A stretch of DNA of 64,000 nucleotides from the NCBI RefSeq assembly GCF_000219535.2, contig NZ_CP007806.1, positions 3,506,501 through 3,570,500 on the forward strand, given 5' to 3'. This document shows positions 13,745-21,139 of this stretch, piece after piece (the stretch's first letter is position 1; every line of letters starts with the position of its first letter). The position numbers and the translations under genes were made by a program. The DNA comes from Brevibacillus laterosporus LMG 15441 (lineage in GTDB: Bacteria > Bacillota > Bacilli > Brevibacillales > Brevibacillaceae). The notes beneath the pieces were generated by a model, which saw nothing but the letters and a program-made list of their open reading frames with translations, did no database searches and was not told where the DNA came from.

Positions 13745-14091
13745 TTATGTATTCTCTACTCTCACTACATCCTCAGCAGGTATCCACCAAAAATCTTCAT
13801 TATTCTTTAACTTGATCTGTTTAAACGTTGAATCAAACTTCTCTTTCCATCCCCGAGCTGATTTAATTACTCCTCTACCCTCATTCGTTTCTTTCCACCA
13901 GCTAATTGTAAGAGGATAGTCATACTGTGACGTGAGTCAGAAATCTTGTAACAAAACTCGGCTAACTCATCCTCTTCAATGATCGATTTCCTAATTAGTT
14001 TCTTATCCTCGTGATACTGGCGTAACATTTCTGCATGCTCTGGCAAGATGAATTTCGTTACAAGTGGATCAAGAATTTTGCGAGCCATCAA
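13745..14091 (-). pseudogene. YolD-like gene with frameshift (remnant 3)
   Basis: The ATG at 14091, behind GGAGAT, opens MARKILDPLVTKF, then KKLIRKSIIEEDELAEFCYK. The frame is lost near 13,925, and the neighbouring frame continues WWKETNEGRGVIKSARGW, then KNNEDFWWIPAEDVVRV to a stop at 13,746. One indel separates the halves. The joined product of about 115 residues matches the YolD-like family, the usual partner of UvrX-type translesion polymerases in prophages. Confidence 0.7.
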
Positions 14092-14254
14092 AACATCTCC
14101 TCGAAATACGAATGCGTGTTCTTGTTTTGTTTGATAATGAGGAATTTATGCAATGGGTAAAATTACATGTTTATTAATAAAAAAAGACTATCCGTCTGGG
14201 GTTTGAGCAGAATAGTGATTTGGATAATACCCAATAACCATTTACAATTACGTA

Positions 14255-14392
14255 CTATAGTTCCTTAACAAAACTCGATATGATATGATTTATGTAAAGT
14301 CTTATGTAAACCTTCTTTAGAAACCAACTCCGCGTTTTCAGCCATGCTCCTGACGCCATTACTACCGCAATAACTAAACCAATTTCTATCAT
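14255..14392 (-). CDS. Small holin-like membrane protein (45 aa)
   Basis: A 45-codon gene starting three bases after the BhlA-type stop. The product has one hydrophobic segment (IEIGLVIAVVMASGAWL) and a basic, aromatic C-terminal half. Its position after a BhlA holin gene suggests a second lysis membrane protein, but the family is not clear and it may be truncated. Confidence 0.45.
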   Translation of the reverse strand: MIEIGLVIAVVMASGAWLKTRSWFLKKVYIRLYINHIISSFVKEL

Positions 14393-14394
14393 CC

Positions 14395-14661
14395 TTATCC
14401 CACCTTTTCCTTTAGTTCTTGTAATTCATTTTCCAAGCCGTTTAGACTGCGCTCAATCTGTTGCAATGTAGTGGTATTACGTTCTAATTCGATTACTATT
14501 CGCTCGTTATGCTCCATGAGCTTGGTTTCACGTGCTTGAGCCTGTTTCACTAGTCGAGCCTCGCGATCTCTCCCCTCTTTTTTGGTAGAGAATAATAGCC
14601 AAACAAACAGAACAGCAAACGGCCCCTGTTAGAGTAATGCGTTCATTACACTCTCTTCCAT
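14395..14661 (-). pseudogene. BhlA/UviB-type holin with an in-frame stop
   Basis: An 89-codon frame that begins MEESVMNALL behind AGGAGAAAGGAAGC, hits TAA at codon 11, and continues QGPFAVLFVWLLFS, a charged region and a coiled coil (QQIERSLNGLENELQELKEK) to 14395. Apart from the stop it is a normal BhlA/UviB holin-like protein with one transmembrane segment. A single change (TCA to TAA would do) inactivates it unless a downstream start is used, so the lysis module is probably dead. Confidence 0.75.
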
Positions 14662-14724
14662 GCTTCCTTTCTCCTTATCACCCCTTAAGGAAAATAAAAT
14701 AGGGAACCGCAGCTCCCCATGAAA

Positions 14725-14757
14725 AAACGCCCTCTCCAGATCGGAAAAGGCGTTTTA
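14725..14757 (-). terminator. Hairpin after the CD1375-like gene
   Basis: AAAACGCC-TCTCCAGATCGGAA-GGCGTTTT forms an 8-bp stem that overlaps the CD1375-like stop codon; on the minus strand a TTTT and CATGGGG follow. Probably a terminator or attenuator. Confidence 0.55.
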
Positions 14758-14883
14758 TGATTCAGTTTGTTCAGCTAAATATTCAGCTACGGGAATTCTA
14801 TAAACTTCCGGTAAAGATTCAATTTCTCTGCGACCGACTTTAACCAATAGGCTGTACACATTAATCATATACGCTTTAACCAT
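14755..14883 (-). CDS. CD1375-family small phage protein
   Basis: A 42-residue protein: VKAYMINVYSLLVKVGRR followed by a short acidic tail, the pattern of the CD1375 family found downstream of phage tail genes in Firmicutes. It starts two bases after the stop of the gene before it, so they are translationally coupled. Function unknown. Confidence 0.65.
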   Translation of the reverse strand: MVKAYMINVYSLLVKVGRREIESLPEVYRIPVAEYLAEQTES

Positions 14884-14885
14884 TC

Positions 14886-15029
14886 CTACTTTGCTCCTTC
14901 GAGTGTTTTTATTTTGGCTTCCATTTTTATGACTATCTCTTGCAACTGAGCAATAGCTTCATAGGCTTCTATTAACTCTGGCGAGATTTTATCCTTCTCG
15001 CGCTCATGTTCCATTTCAGCTAAATCCAT
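14886..15029 (-). CDS. Small coiled-coil phage tail-region protein
   Basis: A 47-residue charged, helical protein (MDLAEMEHEREKDKI, then a coil ending KIKTLEGAK). It lies between a tail-fibre remnant and the CD1375-like gene, where XkdW/XkdX-type small proteins usually occur. No strong ribosome site is visible. Family uncertain. Confidence 0.5.
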   Translation of the reverse strand: MDLAEMEHEREKDKISPELIEAYEAIAQLQEIVIKMEAKIKTLEGAK

Positions 15030-15043
15030 TGACTTAATCAGAA

Positions 15044-15282
15044 TCAATCGAATGCACCCCCGAATCCTCTTACAATCACAGGCTCAGTTGCAACTCCTTT
15101 AACAAAAACAAAGCGTACACTAACGCCCCATTTTTCTGCTGTTTTTTCCTTGTTGGTGAAGATGAAGCCTCGATTGAATTTAACACGCTTAGTTGCGTCT
15201 TCCACGTAGGCGACTCGTCAAATGCATTGTTACACACCTCGATTTTATAATCTGCACCAGGAGAAACTATCACATTCTGCAT
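15044..15282 (-). pseudogene. Phage tail protein C-terminal remnant with frameshift
   Basis: The minus strand opens with MQNVIVSPGADYKIEVCNNA, loses frame near 15,205 and continues in the next frame through FNRGFIFTNKEKTAEKWGVS and VRGFGGAFD to a stop at 15,044. This resembles the C-terminus of phage tail or baseplate proteins ahead of the small XkdX-like genes. Only the last 80 or so residues remain. Confidence 0.5.
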
Positions 15283-15313
15283 TCATCTCATTGAAAGATG
15301 AATGCTTTTTTTG
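15279..15313 (+). terminator. Hairpin followed by T-run
   Basis: GCATTCATC and GATGAATGC pair across nine bases and are followed by seven T on the plus strand. No plus-strand gene lies just upstream, which suggests the region has been rearranged. Confidence 0.6.
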
Positions 15314-15333
15314 TACATAATAAATAAAAATTT

Positions 15334-15729
15334 TTGTCACAAAACATGTTTTTCCGAATTGAAAAAATAGATAGAAGTTTGGTACCGTTTGAATTTGACA
15401 CAACAGGATTAAACCTTAAAAACGATGGAAAAACAAATGGCCAACAAGAAGAAAATCCTGAATATTATACGAAAGATGGTAGCTTCTCACAATCATCATT
15501 TATTCAAGGTTCAGATAGTTTACCATTCAAATTAACAGCAGCAGGAAAAGAATTAACGCATGTAGGTATTCGTGATAAAGATAGACCAGAGGGTATCATT
15601 ACATTTGTTGAAGGTCCTGAAGGGAAAGAATCCTTTAAACAACCAATTACATTAGATGTAACTATAAATAGAATTGGAAAAGTAGCTGGTTCTTGGAAAG
15701 GCCAAATTCATATTGATCCTCAAAATTGA
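15334..15729 (+). CDS. Hypothetical protein or C-terminal fragment (131 aa)
   Basis: A soluble 131-residue protein with an Asn/Gln/Glu-rich first half (GKTNGQQEENPEYYTKDGSF) and a beta-rich second half (PITLDVTINRIGKVAGSW). It has no signal peptide, and no ribosome site precedes the TTG at 15334 or the ATG at 15346. It could be the tail end of a larger surface or phage structural protein. Not recognised. Confidence 0.4.
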   Translation: MSQNMFFRIEKIDRSLVPFEFDTTGLNLKNDGKTNGQQEENPEYYTKDGSFSQSSFIQGSDSLPFKLTAAGKELTHVGIRDKDRPEGIITFVEGPEGKESFKQPITLDVTINRIGKVAGSWKGQIHIDPQN

Positions 15730-16221
15730 AAAGTAAAGTGAATGGAAAATGAAAAAAGAATAGAACACTGTGTATCTAATACCGTGCTTATCTTCTTCCT
15801 TGTGTTATGATTAAGCAAGAAGAACAGCTTATAAATTGCCCTCCCACAAACCCTATACAATGAACATATAAAACATCTTTCAACCTTTTACGGAAATGGA
15901 AGGTGTTTTACATTAATCATTTGAAATTTTCCAGTGAACACCACACTTTTTACAGAGTGGTGTTCTTTTTATTTATAACAAAGTGCGGATTATATAATAA
16001 TTTGTCAAATTCTGTTGAACGTTTCGATTTTTTTCTATTTTGTAGAAAGAACAATACGATTGGTAAAATATTGCACAAAAGGAAGAAAGGAGGGATTTAA
16101 TTAGATTTGTTTACACTTCAAAAGGACGTTCCCCTAGCCATCAAACTAATTGGAACGCCCCTGTCGTGAATAACAAAAATTGTTATTCGGATGATTGTAT
16201 CACTCAATGAAGGAATGTGAA
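15730..16221. other. Gene-free segment with several hairpins
   Basis: No coding region seen. It holds a weak hairpin near 15,870-15,912, a strong terminator at 15,936, and a perfect hairpin GAATAACA-AAAAT-TGTTATTC at 16169-16189 next to GGACGTTCC/GGAACGCCC arms (about 16,122-16,160). The last two could be ends of a lost mobile element or an untranslated RNA. Confidence 0.4.
15936..15972 (+). terminator. Strong intrinsic terminator
   Basis: GAACACCAC-ACTTTTTACAGA-GTGGTGTTC is followed by TTTTTATTT on the plus strand. Confidence 0.75.
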
Positions 16222-16388
16222 ATGGTAAATACCCAATCGAAAGATGATCTACAGAAGGTTATAGAAATCCTCCGCCAAGAATTAGAGATGTTGTATTACA
16301 AAAAAGGCTCTTTCTACACCCAGCCGTACTACAAATGAGGCAACAACTAGATAAATACATCGTTATCTTTCAGAAGCTTAGACGCTAG
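16222..16388 (+). pseudogene. Spo0E-like phosphatase gene with frameshift
   Basis: The ATG at 16222, behind AAGGAATGTG, opens DLQKVIEILRQELEMLYYKK and stops at 16338. The neighbouring frame continues AVLQMRQQLDKYIVIFQKLR to 16388. Joined, the product is a ~55-residue two-helix hairpin typical of the Spo0E-like sporulation regulatory (aspartyl-phosphate phosphatase) family. The usual S-Q-E-L-D signature is represented by QQLD. One indel separates the halves; a sequencing error cannot be excluded. Confidence 0.6.
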
Positions 16389-16543
16389 TTGATCGATATG
16401 AATTAAGCTGTACGGGAAACTTTACAAAGCCCAGTAGGGGAAATAATTATTAAAGCCGTTTTTCAGCTATTCATTGAAGATAACTAAAAATGTTTATATT
16501 TAGAATTTTCGAATATAATAGGATAAGGAAGGCGATTATTACA

Positions 16544-17143
16544 ATGAAAAAAATTTCTTTAGGTGTACTTGCTCTGCTGACCACAGTAAGCTTTTCCACA
16601 TCTGCCTTTGCATCAGGAGCGATAGCGAATAACAATCTTCCTATTGAGCAGAACAAAGAGGTATCGGTTAATAAAAATCCATATTCTTATACCTATAATG
16701 GCATAACTATTTCAGGCCTTAGTCCATTAAAAGAAAATCACTTGTATAGTATGTACGACAGTGTGATAAATCACAATAAGGCATCATTAATTGAAGGTCC
16801 CGGCTCAAGTGCCGAAATTATTTATGGTCCAGAATACAGAAGCTATGACCACTCATATTTAAGAACTACAGCCAAGTTCGTCCTTTCTTATTTGGCTGTG
16901 GCTATTCCTGCCCCAATAAAAAAATGGGAAAAGGCAGTTTTGGCTTTTTTATTAGATACTTTAGGTGGTTGGTCGCAAGATGCACTCCAAGATACTCATA
17001 TAGGGTTTTGGGATTGGAAGGTTCGGGATTCTGATGACAAAGTGGATATTTATTATGTGACCGTTGTTCGTTATAAAGATAACACATTTAAAAAAGTTAT
17101 AGATGTCCAATACTATGAAGCTGATAGAGTACATTATAAATAA
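16544..17143 (+). CDS. Secreted protein of unknown family (199 aa)
   Basis: A 199-residue exported protein. A signal peptide (MKKISLGVLALLTTVSFSTS) ends at AFA-SG near residue 23. The mature part has a Tyr-rich beta region, an amphipathic/hydrophobic central stretch (FVLSYLAVAIPAPIKKWEKA then VLAFLLDTLGGW) and a charged beta-rich end. The ATG at 16544 follows AAGGAAGG. A small membrane protein gene follows 74 bases later, which recalls bacteriocin-immunity pairs, but I recognise no bacteriocin family. Located between the two mutL repeats. Confidence 0.6.
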   Translation: MKKISLGVLALLTTVSFSTSAFASGAIANNNLPIEQNKEVSVNKNPYSYTYNGITISGLSPLKENHLYSMYDSVINHNKASLIEGPGSSAEIIYGPEYRSYDHSYLRTTAKFVLSYLAVAIPAPIKKWEKAVLAFLLDTLGGWSQDALQDTHIGFWDWKVRDSDDKVDIYYVTVVRYKDNTFKKVIDVQYYEADRVHYK

Positions 17144-17217
17144 AAATTAATTATAGGAGGGGGAGAGGTGATGTATTTTCCTCTACACCCTTCTATATAT
17201 GAAAGGAAGGAAAGTTT

Positions 17218-17475
17218 ATTAAAGTAGAGAAATATTCATCGTGTTCCTATTTCATTGTTTTGGGTATAGTCGTTTTTATTGATCGTTTACTACGGAATTC
17301 GTTCGACAATATTTATGTTCTCTTGCTTATCGATTTAGTTTTGATATATTTATTGTTCAAATTAGCGGATAAATTCATCGCCCCATTCATACAAAAAATT
17401 TGTACTAGATATCATATTCATGTGCTAGTCATATATATCGTTTATTTCCTGTTTTTTATTTTTGTTATGGCATAA
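17218..17475 (+). CDS. Small membrane protein, possible partner of the upstream secreted protein
   Basis: The product has three hydrophobic segments (FIVLGIVVFI; IYVLLLIDLVLIYLLFKLA; HVLVIYIVYFLFFIFVMA). The only strong ribosome site, AAGGAAGG, sits seven bases before an ATT at 17218, which would give 85 residues; the first conventional start is a TTG at 17260, giving 71 residues but no ribosome site. An ATT start is unusual and may limit expression. Position after a secreted protein suggests an immunity or membrane-anchor role; this is inference. Confidence 0.5.
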   Translation: MKVEKYSSCSYFIVLGIVVFIDRLLRNSFDNIYVLLLIDLVLIYLLFKLADKFIAPFIQKICTRYHIHVLVIYIVYFLFFIFVMA

Positions 17476-17804
17476 AATCTAGTTATTGTAAGAGCGAACG
17501 TCCGAATCCCTTATATTCGGACATTTCTTTATTTGGATTCACCCCTTTCTAACTTTTAATCTACAGCTCCTATCCACTCGCAATCCTTACCCGCTCAACC
17601 AGTTCCCCCAGATATTTAGCCTGCTCTTTCATCCCTATTGCGTCACTAACGTTCCATTGTGTTTTCAATACTAAAATGATTATTCAGGCGTACGGGGTAG
17701 CATCACATCGCCTGAGCTTGATGACGAAGTAAATACTACCCCATGTATAAATAAAAACACCTTTGGAAAAGAAAAGGATGAAGTACTATATATAGGAGGC
17801 AGAA
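17476..17804. other. Intergenic region with terminator
   Basis: A hairpin GTCCGAAT...ATTCGGAC followed by ATTTCTTT at about 17,500-17,528 ends the membrane-protein transcript. The remaining 270 bases contain no gene that I can support; a palindromic GGGGTAG...CTACCCC pair at 17,694 and 17,738 may form a long stem. Confidence 0.5.
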
Positions 17805-18734
17805 ATGAAGAGGTCGTTCTTGTTATTGTCGATATTTACAGTACTATTGGTTGCATTAGTTGGAATCATGAAATTTCAAAGTGAAGCAGTCTCAAAACGC
17901 AACTCTGAAATATCTCAAGAGCAAGATCCTAAATGGGAGTCTGTCAAGAGAGTTTTTAACAAGGGGTCAATTCAAAATGATGTTTTTAGAGTAACGTTCC
18001 CTCGTTCCGATTTGCAGATAAAAGTAGATCATGTTCAAATTGATCCAAATCTTGCTTTAACATCTTATTTAGCTTTTAAACAAGTTGGTAACCATTCAAT
18101 GATGATGGGTGATCTTGTTCTCCTTGAAAAAGAAGTCAAACCTGTTGAAACAAAGTTAGCTGAGCTTGGAATTGAGATTACTGCTTTACACAACCATATC
18201 ATCGAAGAAAATCCAAAAATCATGTATTTACATGTTGCTGGTCACGGTGATCCGGTTAATCTGGCTGAAAAAATGAAGGATGCTCTTTCCGTAACAGGCA
18301 CTCCATTAGCCTCTACGCCACCTGAAAAATCACCGTCAACCTTTAACTGGTCTAAGGTTGAGGACATAATAGGGTGGAAAGGTGTACAAAGAGGAAAGGT
18401 GTTTCAATTCTCTATACCAAGGCCCGAAAAAATAACGGAAAAAGGCGTAGGTATTCCACCGGCTATGGGTATAGCGATGCCCATAAACTTTCAATTGATT
18501 GGTGAGAAAGCAGCAACAACTGGTGATTTCGTTCTGCTTTCAAACGAAGTGAATCCCGTGGTTCGTGAATTAACGAAAAATGGGATTACCGTAACAGCGA
18601 TACATAACCACATGTTGGATGAATCTCCTCGATTATTCTTCTTGCATTTCTGGGGAGTGGATGAACCCGAAAAGCTAGCTCGTGGTCTACGTGCGGCACT
18701 AAATCAAACCACAGTGGGAACACAAATAAAGTAG
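17805..18734 (+). CDS. Exported DUF1259 (LppY/LpqO-like) protein, two domains
   Basis: A 309-residue protein with an N-terminal signal or anchor (LLLSIFTVLLVALVGIMKF) and two tandem copies of the DUF1259 domain. Each has the same order: a VTFPR/FSIPRP strand, a GDLVLL or GDFVLL motif, and LHNHIIEENPKIMYLHVAG or IHNHMLDESPRLFFLHFWG, with HNH and E-x-P as the likely functional residues. The ribosome site is AGGAGG. The biochemical role is unknown. It is the last gene before the mutL-end repeat. Confidence 0.8.
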   Translation: MKRSFLLLSIFTVLLVALVGIMKFQSEAVSKRNSEISQEQDPKWESVKRVFNKGSIQNDVFRVTFPRSDLQIKVDHVQIDPNLALTSYLAFKQVGNHSMMMGDLVLLEKEVKPVETKLAELGIEITALHNHIIEENPKIMYLHVAGHGDPVNLAEKMKDALSVTGTPLASTPPEKSPSTFNWSKVEDIIGWKGVQRGKVFQFSIPRPEKITEKGVGIPPAMGIAMPINFQLIGEKAATTGDFVLLSNEVNPVVRELTKNGITVTAIHNHMLDESPRLFFLHFWGVDEPEKLARGLRAALNQTTVGTQIK

Positions 18735-18747
18735 CCATAACGGAAAT

Positions 18748-18786
18748 AGCCGGTTTCCTAAGCATATAGGATTCCGGCACTTTTTT
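18748..18786 (+). terminator. Terminator of the DUF1259 gene
   Basis: GCCGGTTTCCTA-AGCATA-TAGGATTCCGGC is followed by ACTTTTTT. Confidence 0.8.
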
Positions 18787-18836
18787 CGGTCAAAAAGGTC
18801 TTAGTGTTTATTTTATCGTTTTGAAGGTGATCCTTT

Positions 18837-18861
18837 TTCTTTTTTTATGCTTACATCACTC
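18837..18861. repeat. 25-bp direct repeat copy 2 (mutL 3' end, attachment site)
   Basis: This 25-bp sequence is identical to 11234-11258. It contains the mutL stop codon and its last codons, so an element carrying the same core restores the gene on integration. The copies bound a 7.6-kb segment without an integrase of its own. Confidence 0.8.
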
Positions 18862-21109
18862 TTTTAAACATTTTCTCTAAATCATAGGTTGAAAAATGAA
18901 TAGCGATGGGTCTGCCATGCGGACAAGTGAATGGGCTCGTAGTTCGGCGAAGTTTGTTTAAAAGTGCCTCCATCTCAGCGTGGGTCAAATAACGATTCGC
19001 TTTTATAGAAGCTTTGCATGACATCATAATCGCAGCCTTTTCCCGCATTTTACTCACGTCAACCCGTTCATTTTCGCTCGCTTCTTGTACGAACTGAATC
19101 AGTTCGTTAATGACCTCCACTTCACTCCCCTGAGGGAACCACTGAGGATGAGCTCGAACAATAAACGTCCGGTTGCCAAACCATTCTATATCTAACCCAA
19201 AGGATTGCAGCAAATCAAGTCGATCCAACAGTTTCGCTTCCTCCTGCATTGTACATTCGACTGTATGCGGAAATAGAAGCATCTGACTTGAAACCTTTTC
19301 CTCTTGCAGTTTTTGCATGAAGTACTCGTAAAAAATTCGTTCCTGAGCAGCATGCTGATCAATTAAATACATACCGGTGTCATTCTGAGCAATGATGTAA
19401 GTACCATGAACCTGACCTACTGGGTATAAGATTGGGACAGCATTTCCAGACTCATCTACGTAGGCTGCATCTTCATGGTTGCTTGCTTTTTGTATGAATG
19501 TATTCTCTGTATTCTCCTCAACTGCTGAGCTACTCATTTCACCTATATGCTCTGGTTGTTCTTCTCGATTTGAACCCAGCTTATGAGAAGCTTCCTCGTG
19601 CGGTGTGCTATTGTCTTCCTCAATAGCATCGCTCCAAAAGTCTTCCTCTGTATTGATACTCCTCCCTGAATCGGTCATATCATCTTTAGTTGACGATTTT
19701 TCCAGCACGTTAGCATCAATAGTATTTCCAGACTCATTTTGAGCAAAATGGTTACGAGAGCCTTCTGTGACAGACTGACTGGAATTGTGAGCAGGATAAC
19801 TGGGCTTGCTGTTACCTGTGTACATCCAATTGCTCTCGCGTTGCTGATCTGACTGTATCTGAGCCTCTGCTTTCGACTCCTGATCTCCTTGCTGTCCAGA
19901 TCCTTTTTTTGCCGTCAATTCAGAAGATGCAGGATCTGTGGATTGTTCTACGTAGGCTGACCGTTTTTCTCTAATTGGTACATCAAAAGCGGTCAGTAAT
20001 CGATTCATCTGCTGTTGCTGCTCGTTTGAATGGTGTTCACCTAGATTAAACTGCGGCTGATACGGTTTTTCCAGCTTAATTTTGGGCTTACTGTTCGTTT
20101 GCATCGGCTGTACAATTCGTAAGCCTGCGCGCAGTGCCTCTTTTACTGATTGTTCAACCGCTGCACACAATTCCTGTTCCTTACTAAAACGTACCTCTAA
20201 TTTAGCCGGGTGAACGTTTACGTCAACCAAGATCGGGTCCATTTCAATATGCATAGCGACTATCGGAAAACGTCCAATCGGTAAAAAGGTATGATACCCT
20301 CGCATAATCGCTTGTGATAATGGATAATTGCGTACATAACGACCATTAACCAGCGTAGAGATGTAGGTACGATTCGCTCTCGTTACCTCTGTCTTAGATA
20401 AAAGTCCGCTCCAGCGAAAATCTAACGTCTCCCCTTCAAATGGCAATAATTGCTTTGCTACCTGAACCCCATAAATGGCCGCCATCACATGTAACAGTTT
20501 ACCATCGCCTGATGTTTGGAGAAGATTTTTTCCATTATGAGTCAACGTAAAAGCAATTTTTGGATAGGTAATCGCTAAACGGTTTACATAATCTGATACA
20601 TGTCCTACTTCTGTCGAAATGGAGCGCATATATTTTAACCGAGCTGGTGTATTAAAAAATAAGTCACGTACAACAATTTCCGTTCCTTTTACCCTAGCCA
20701 AATCCTCAACGCTTTTCATGTCTCCACCGTCGATAACGACCTTAGTTCCTACTTGTCCGCTATCTTCAGCACTCATCAATTCAATTCGAGATACCGAGGC
20801 GATAGATGCCAAGGCTTCCCCGCGAAAACCAAGAGAACGAATATGAAATAAATCACGTGCCGAACGAATCTTGCTCGTAGCGTGCCGTTCAAAAGCTCGC
20901 AAACAATCTTCTCGATCCATTCCCACGCCATTATCAACGATGCGGATTAGCTGTAATCCGCCCTCCTCAATGTGAATCTCTACTTGAGAGGTACCTGCAT
21001 CAATAGCGTTTTCCACCAGCTCCTTCACCACGGAGGCTGGGCGTTCCACCACTTCACCAGCAGCAATCATATTGCTTACCTGCTCCGTAAGCACTTGAAT
21101 TTTTCCCAT
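18851..21109 (-). CDS. mutL: DNA mismatch repair endonuclease MutL
   Basis: A 752-residue MutL. The N-terminal GHKL ATPase motifs are intact (ELVENAIDAG; DNGVGM; RHATSKI; LGFRGEALASI). The C-terminal domain keeps the nuclease metal site DQHAAQERIFYE (584-595) plus ACKASIKAN-like and CPHGRP motifs, so it is an endonuclease-type MutL as in other Bacillales. The linker between about 345 and 560 is unusually long and Ser/Gln/Glu-rich. It nicks the error-bearing strand after MutS recruitment. It lies 30 bases downstream of mutS, and its last codons form the attachment repeat. Confidence 0.97.
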   Translation of the reverse strand: MGKIQVLTEQVSNMIAAGEVVERPASVVKELVENAIDAGTSQVEIHIEEGGLQLIRIVDNGVGMDREDCLRAFERHATSKIRSARDLFHIRSLGFRGEALASIASVSRIELMSAEDSGQVGTKVVIDGGDMKSVEDLARVKGTEIVVRDLFFNTPARLKYMRSISTEVGHVSDYVNRLAITYPKIAFTLTHNGKNLLQTSGDGKLLHVMAAIYGVQVAKQLLPFEGETLDFRWSGLLSKTEVTRANRTYISTLVNGRYVRNYPLSQAIMRGYHTFLPIGRFPIVAMHIEMDPILVDVNVHPAKLEVRFSKEQELCAAVEQSVKEALRAGLRIVQPMQTNSKPKIKLEKPYQPQFNLGEHHSNEQQQQMNRLLTAFDVPIREKRSAYVEQSTDPASSELTAKKGSGQQGDQESKAEAQIQSDQQRESNWMYTGNSKPSYPAHNSSQSVTEGSRNHFAQNESGNTIDANVLEKSSTKDDMTDSGRSINTEEDFWSDAIEEDNSTPHEEASHKLGSNREEQPEHIGEMSSSAVEENTENTFIQKASNHEDAAYVDESGNAVPILYPVGQVHGTYIIAQNDTGMYLIDQHAAQERIFYEYFMQKLQEEKVSSQMLLFPHTVECTMQEEAKLLDRLDLLQSFGLDIEWFGNRTFIVRAHPQWFPQGSEVEVINELIQFVQEASENERVDVSKMREKAAIMMSCKASIKANRYLTHAEMEALLNKLRRTTSPFTCPHGRPIAIHFSTYDLEKMFKRVM

Positions 21110-21139
21110 GTTCCTCCTCCTTTTTTGTGTGAAGCAAGC

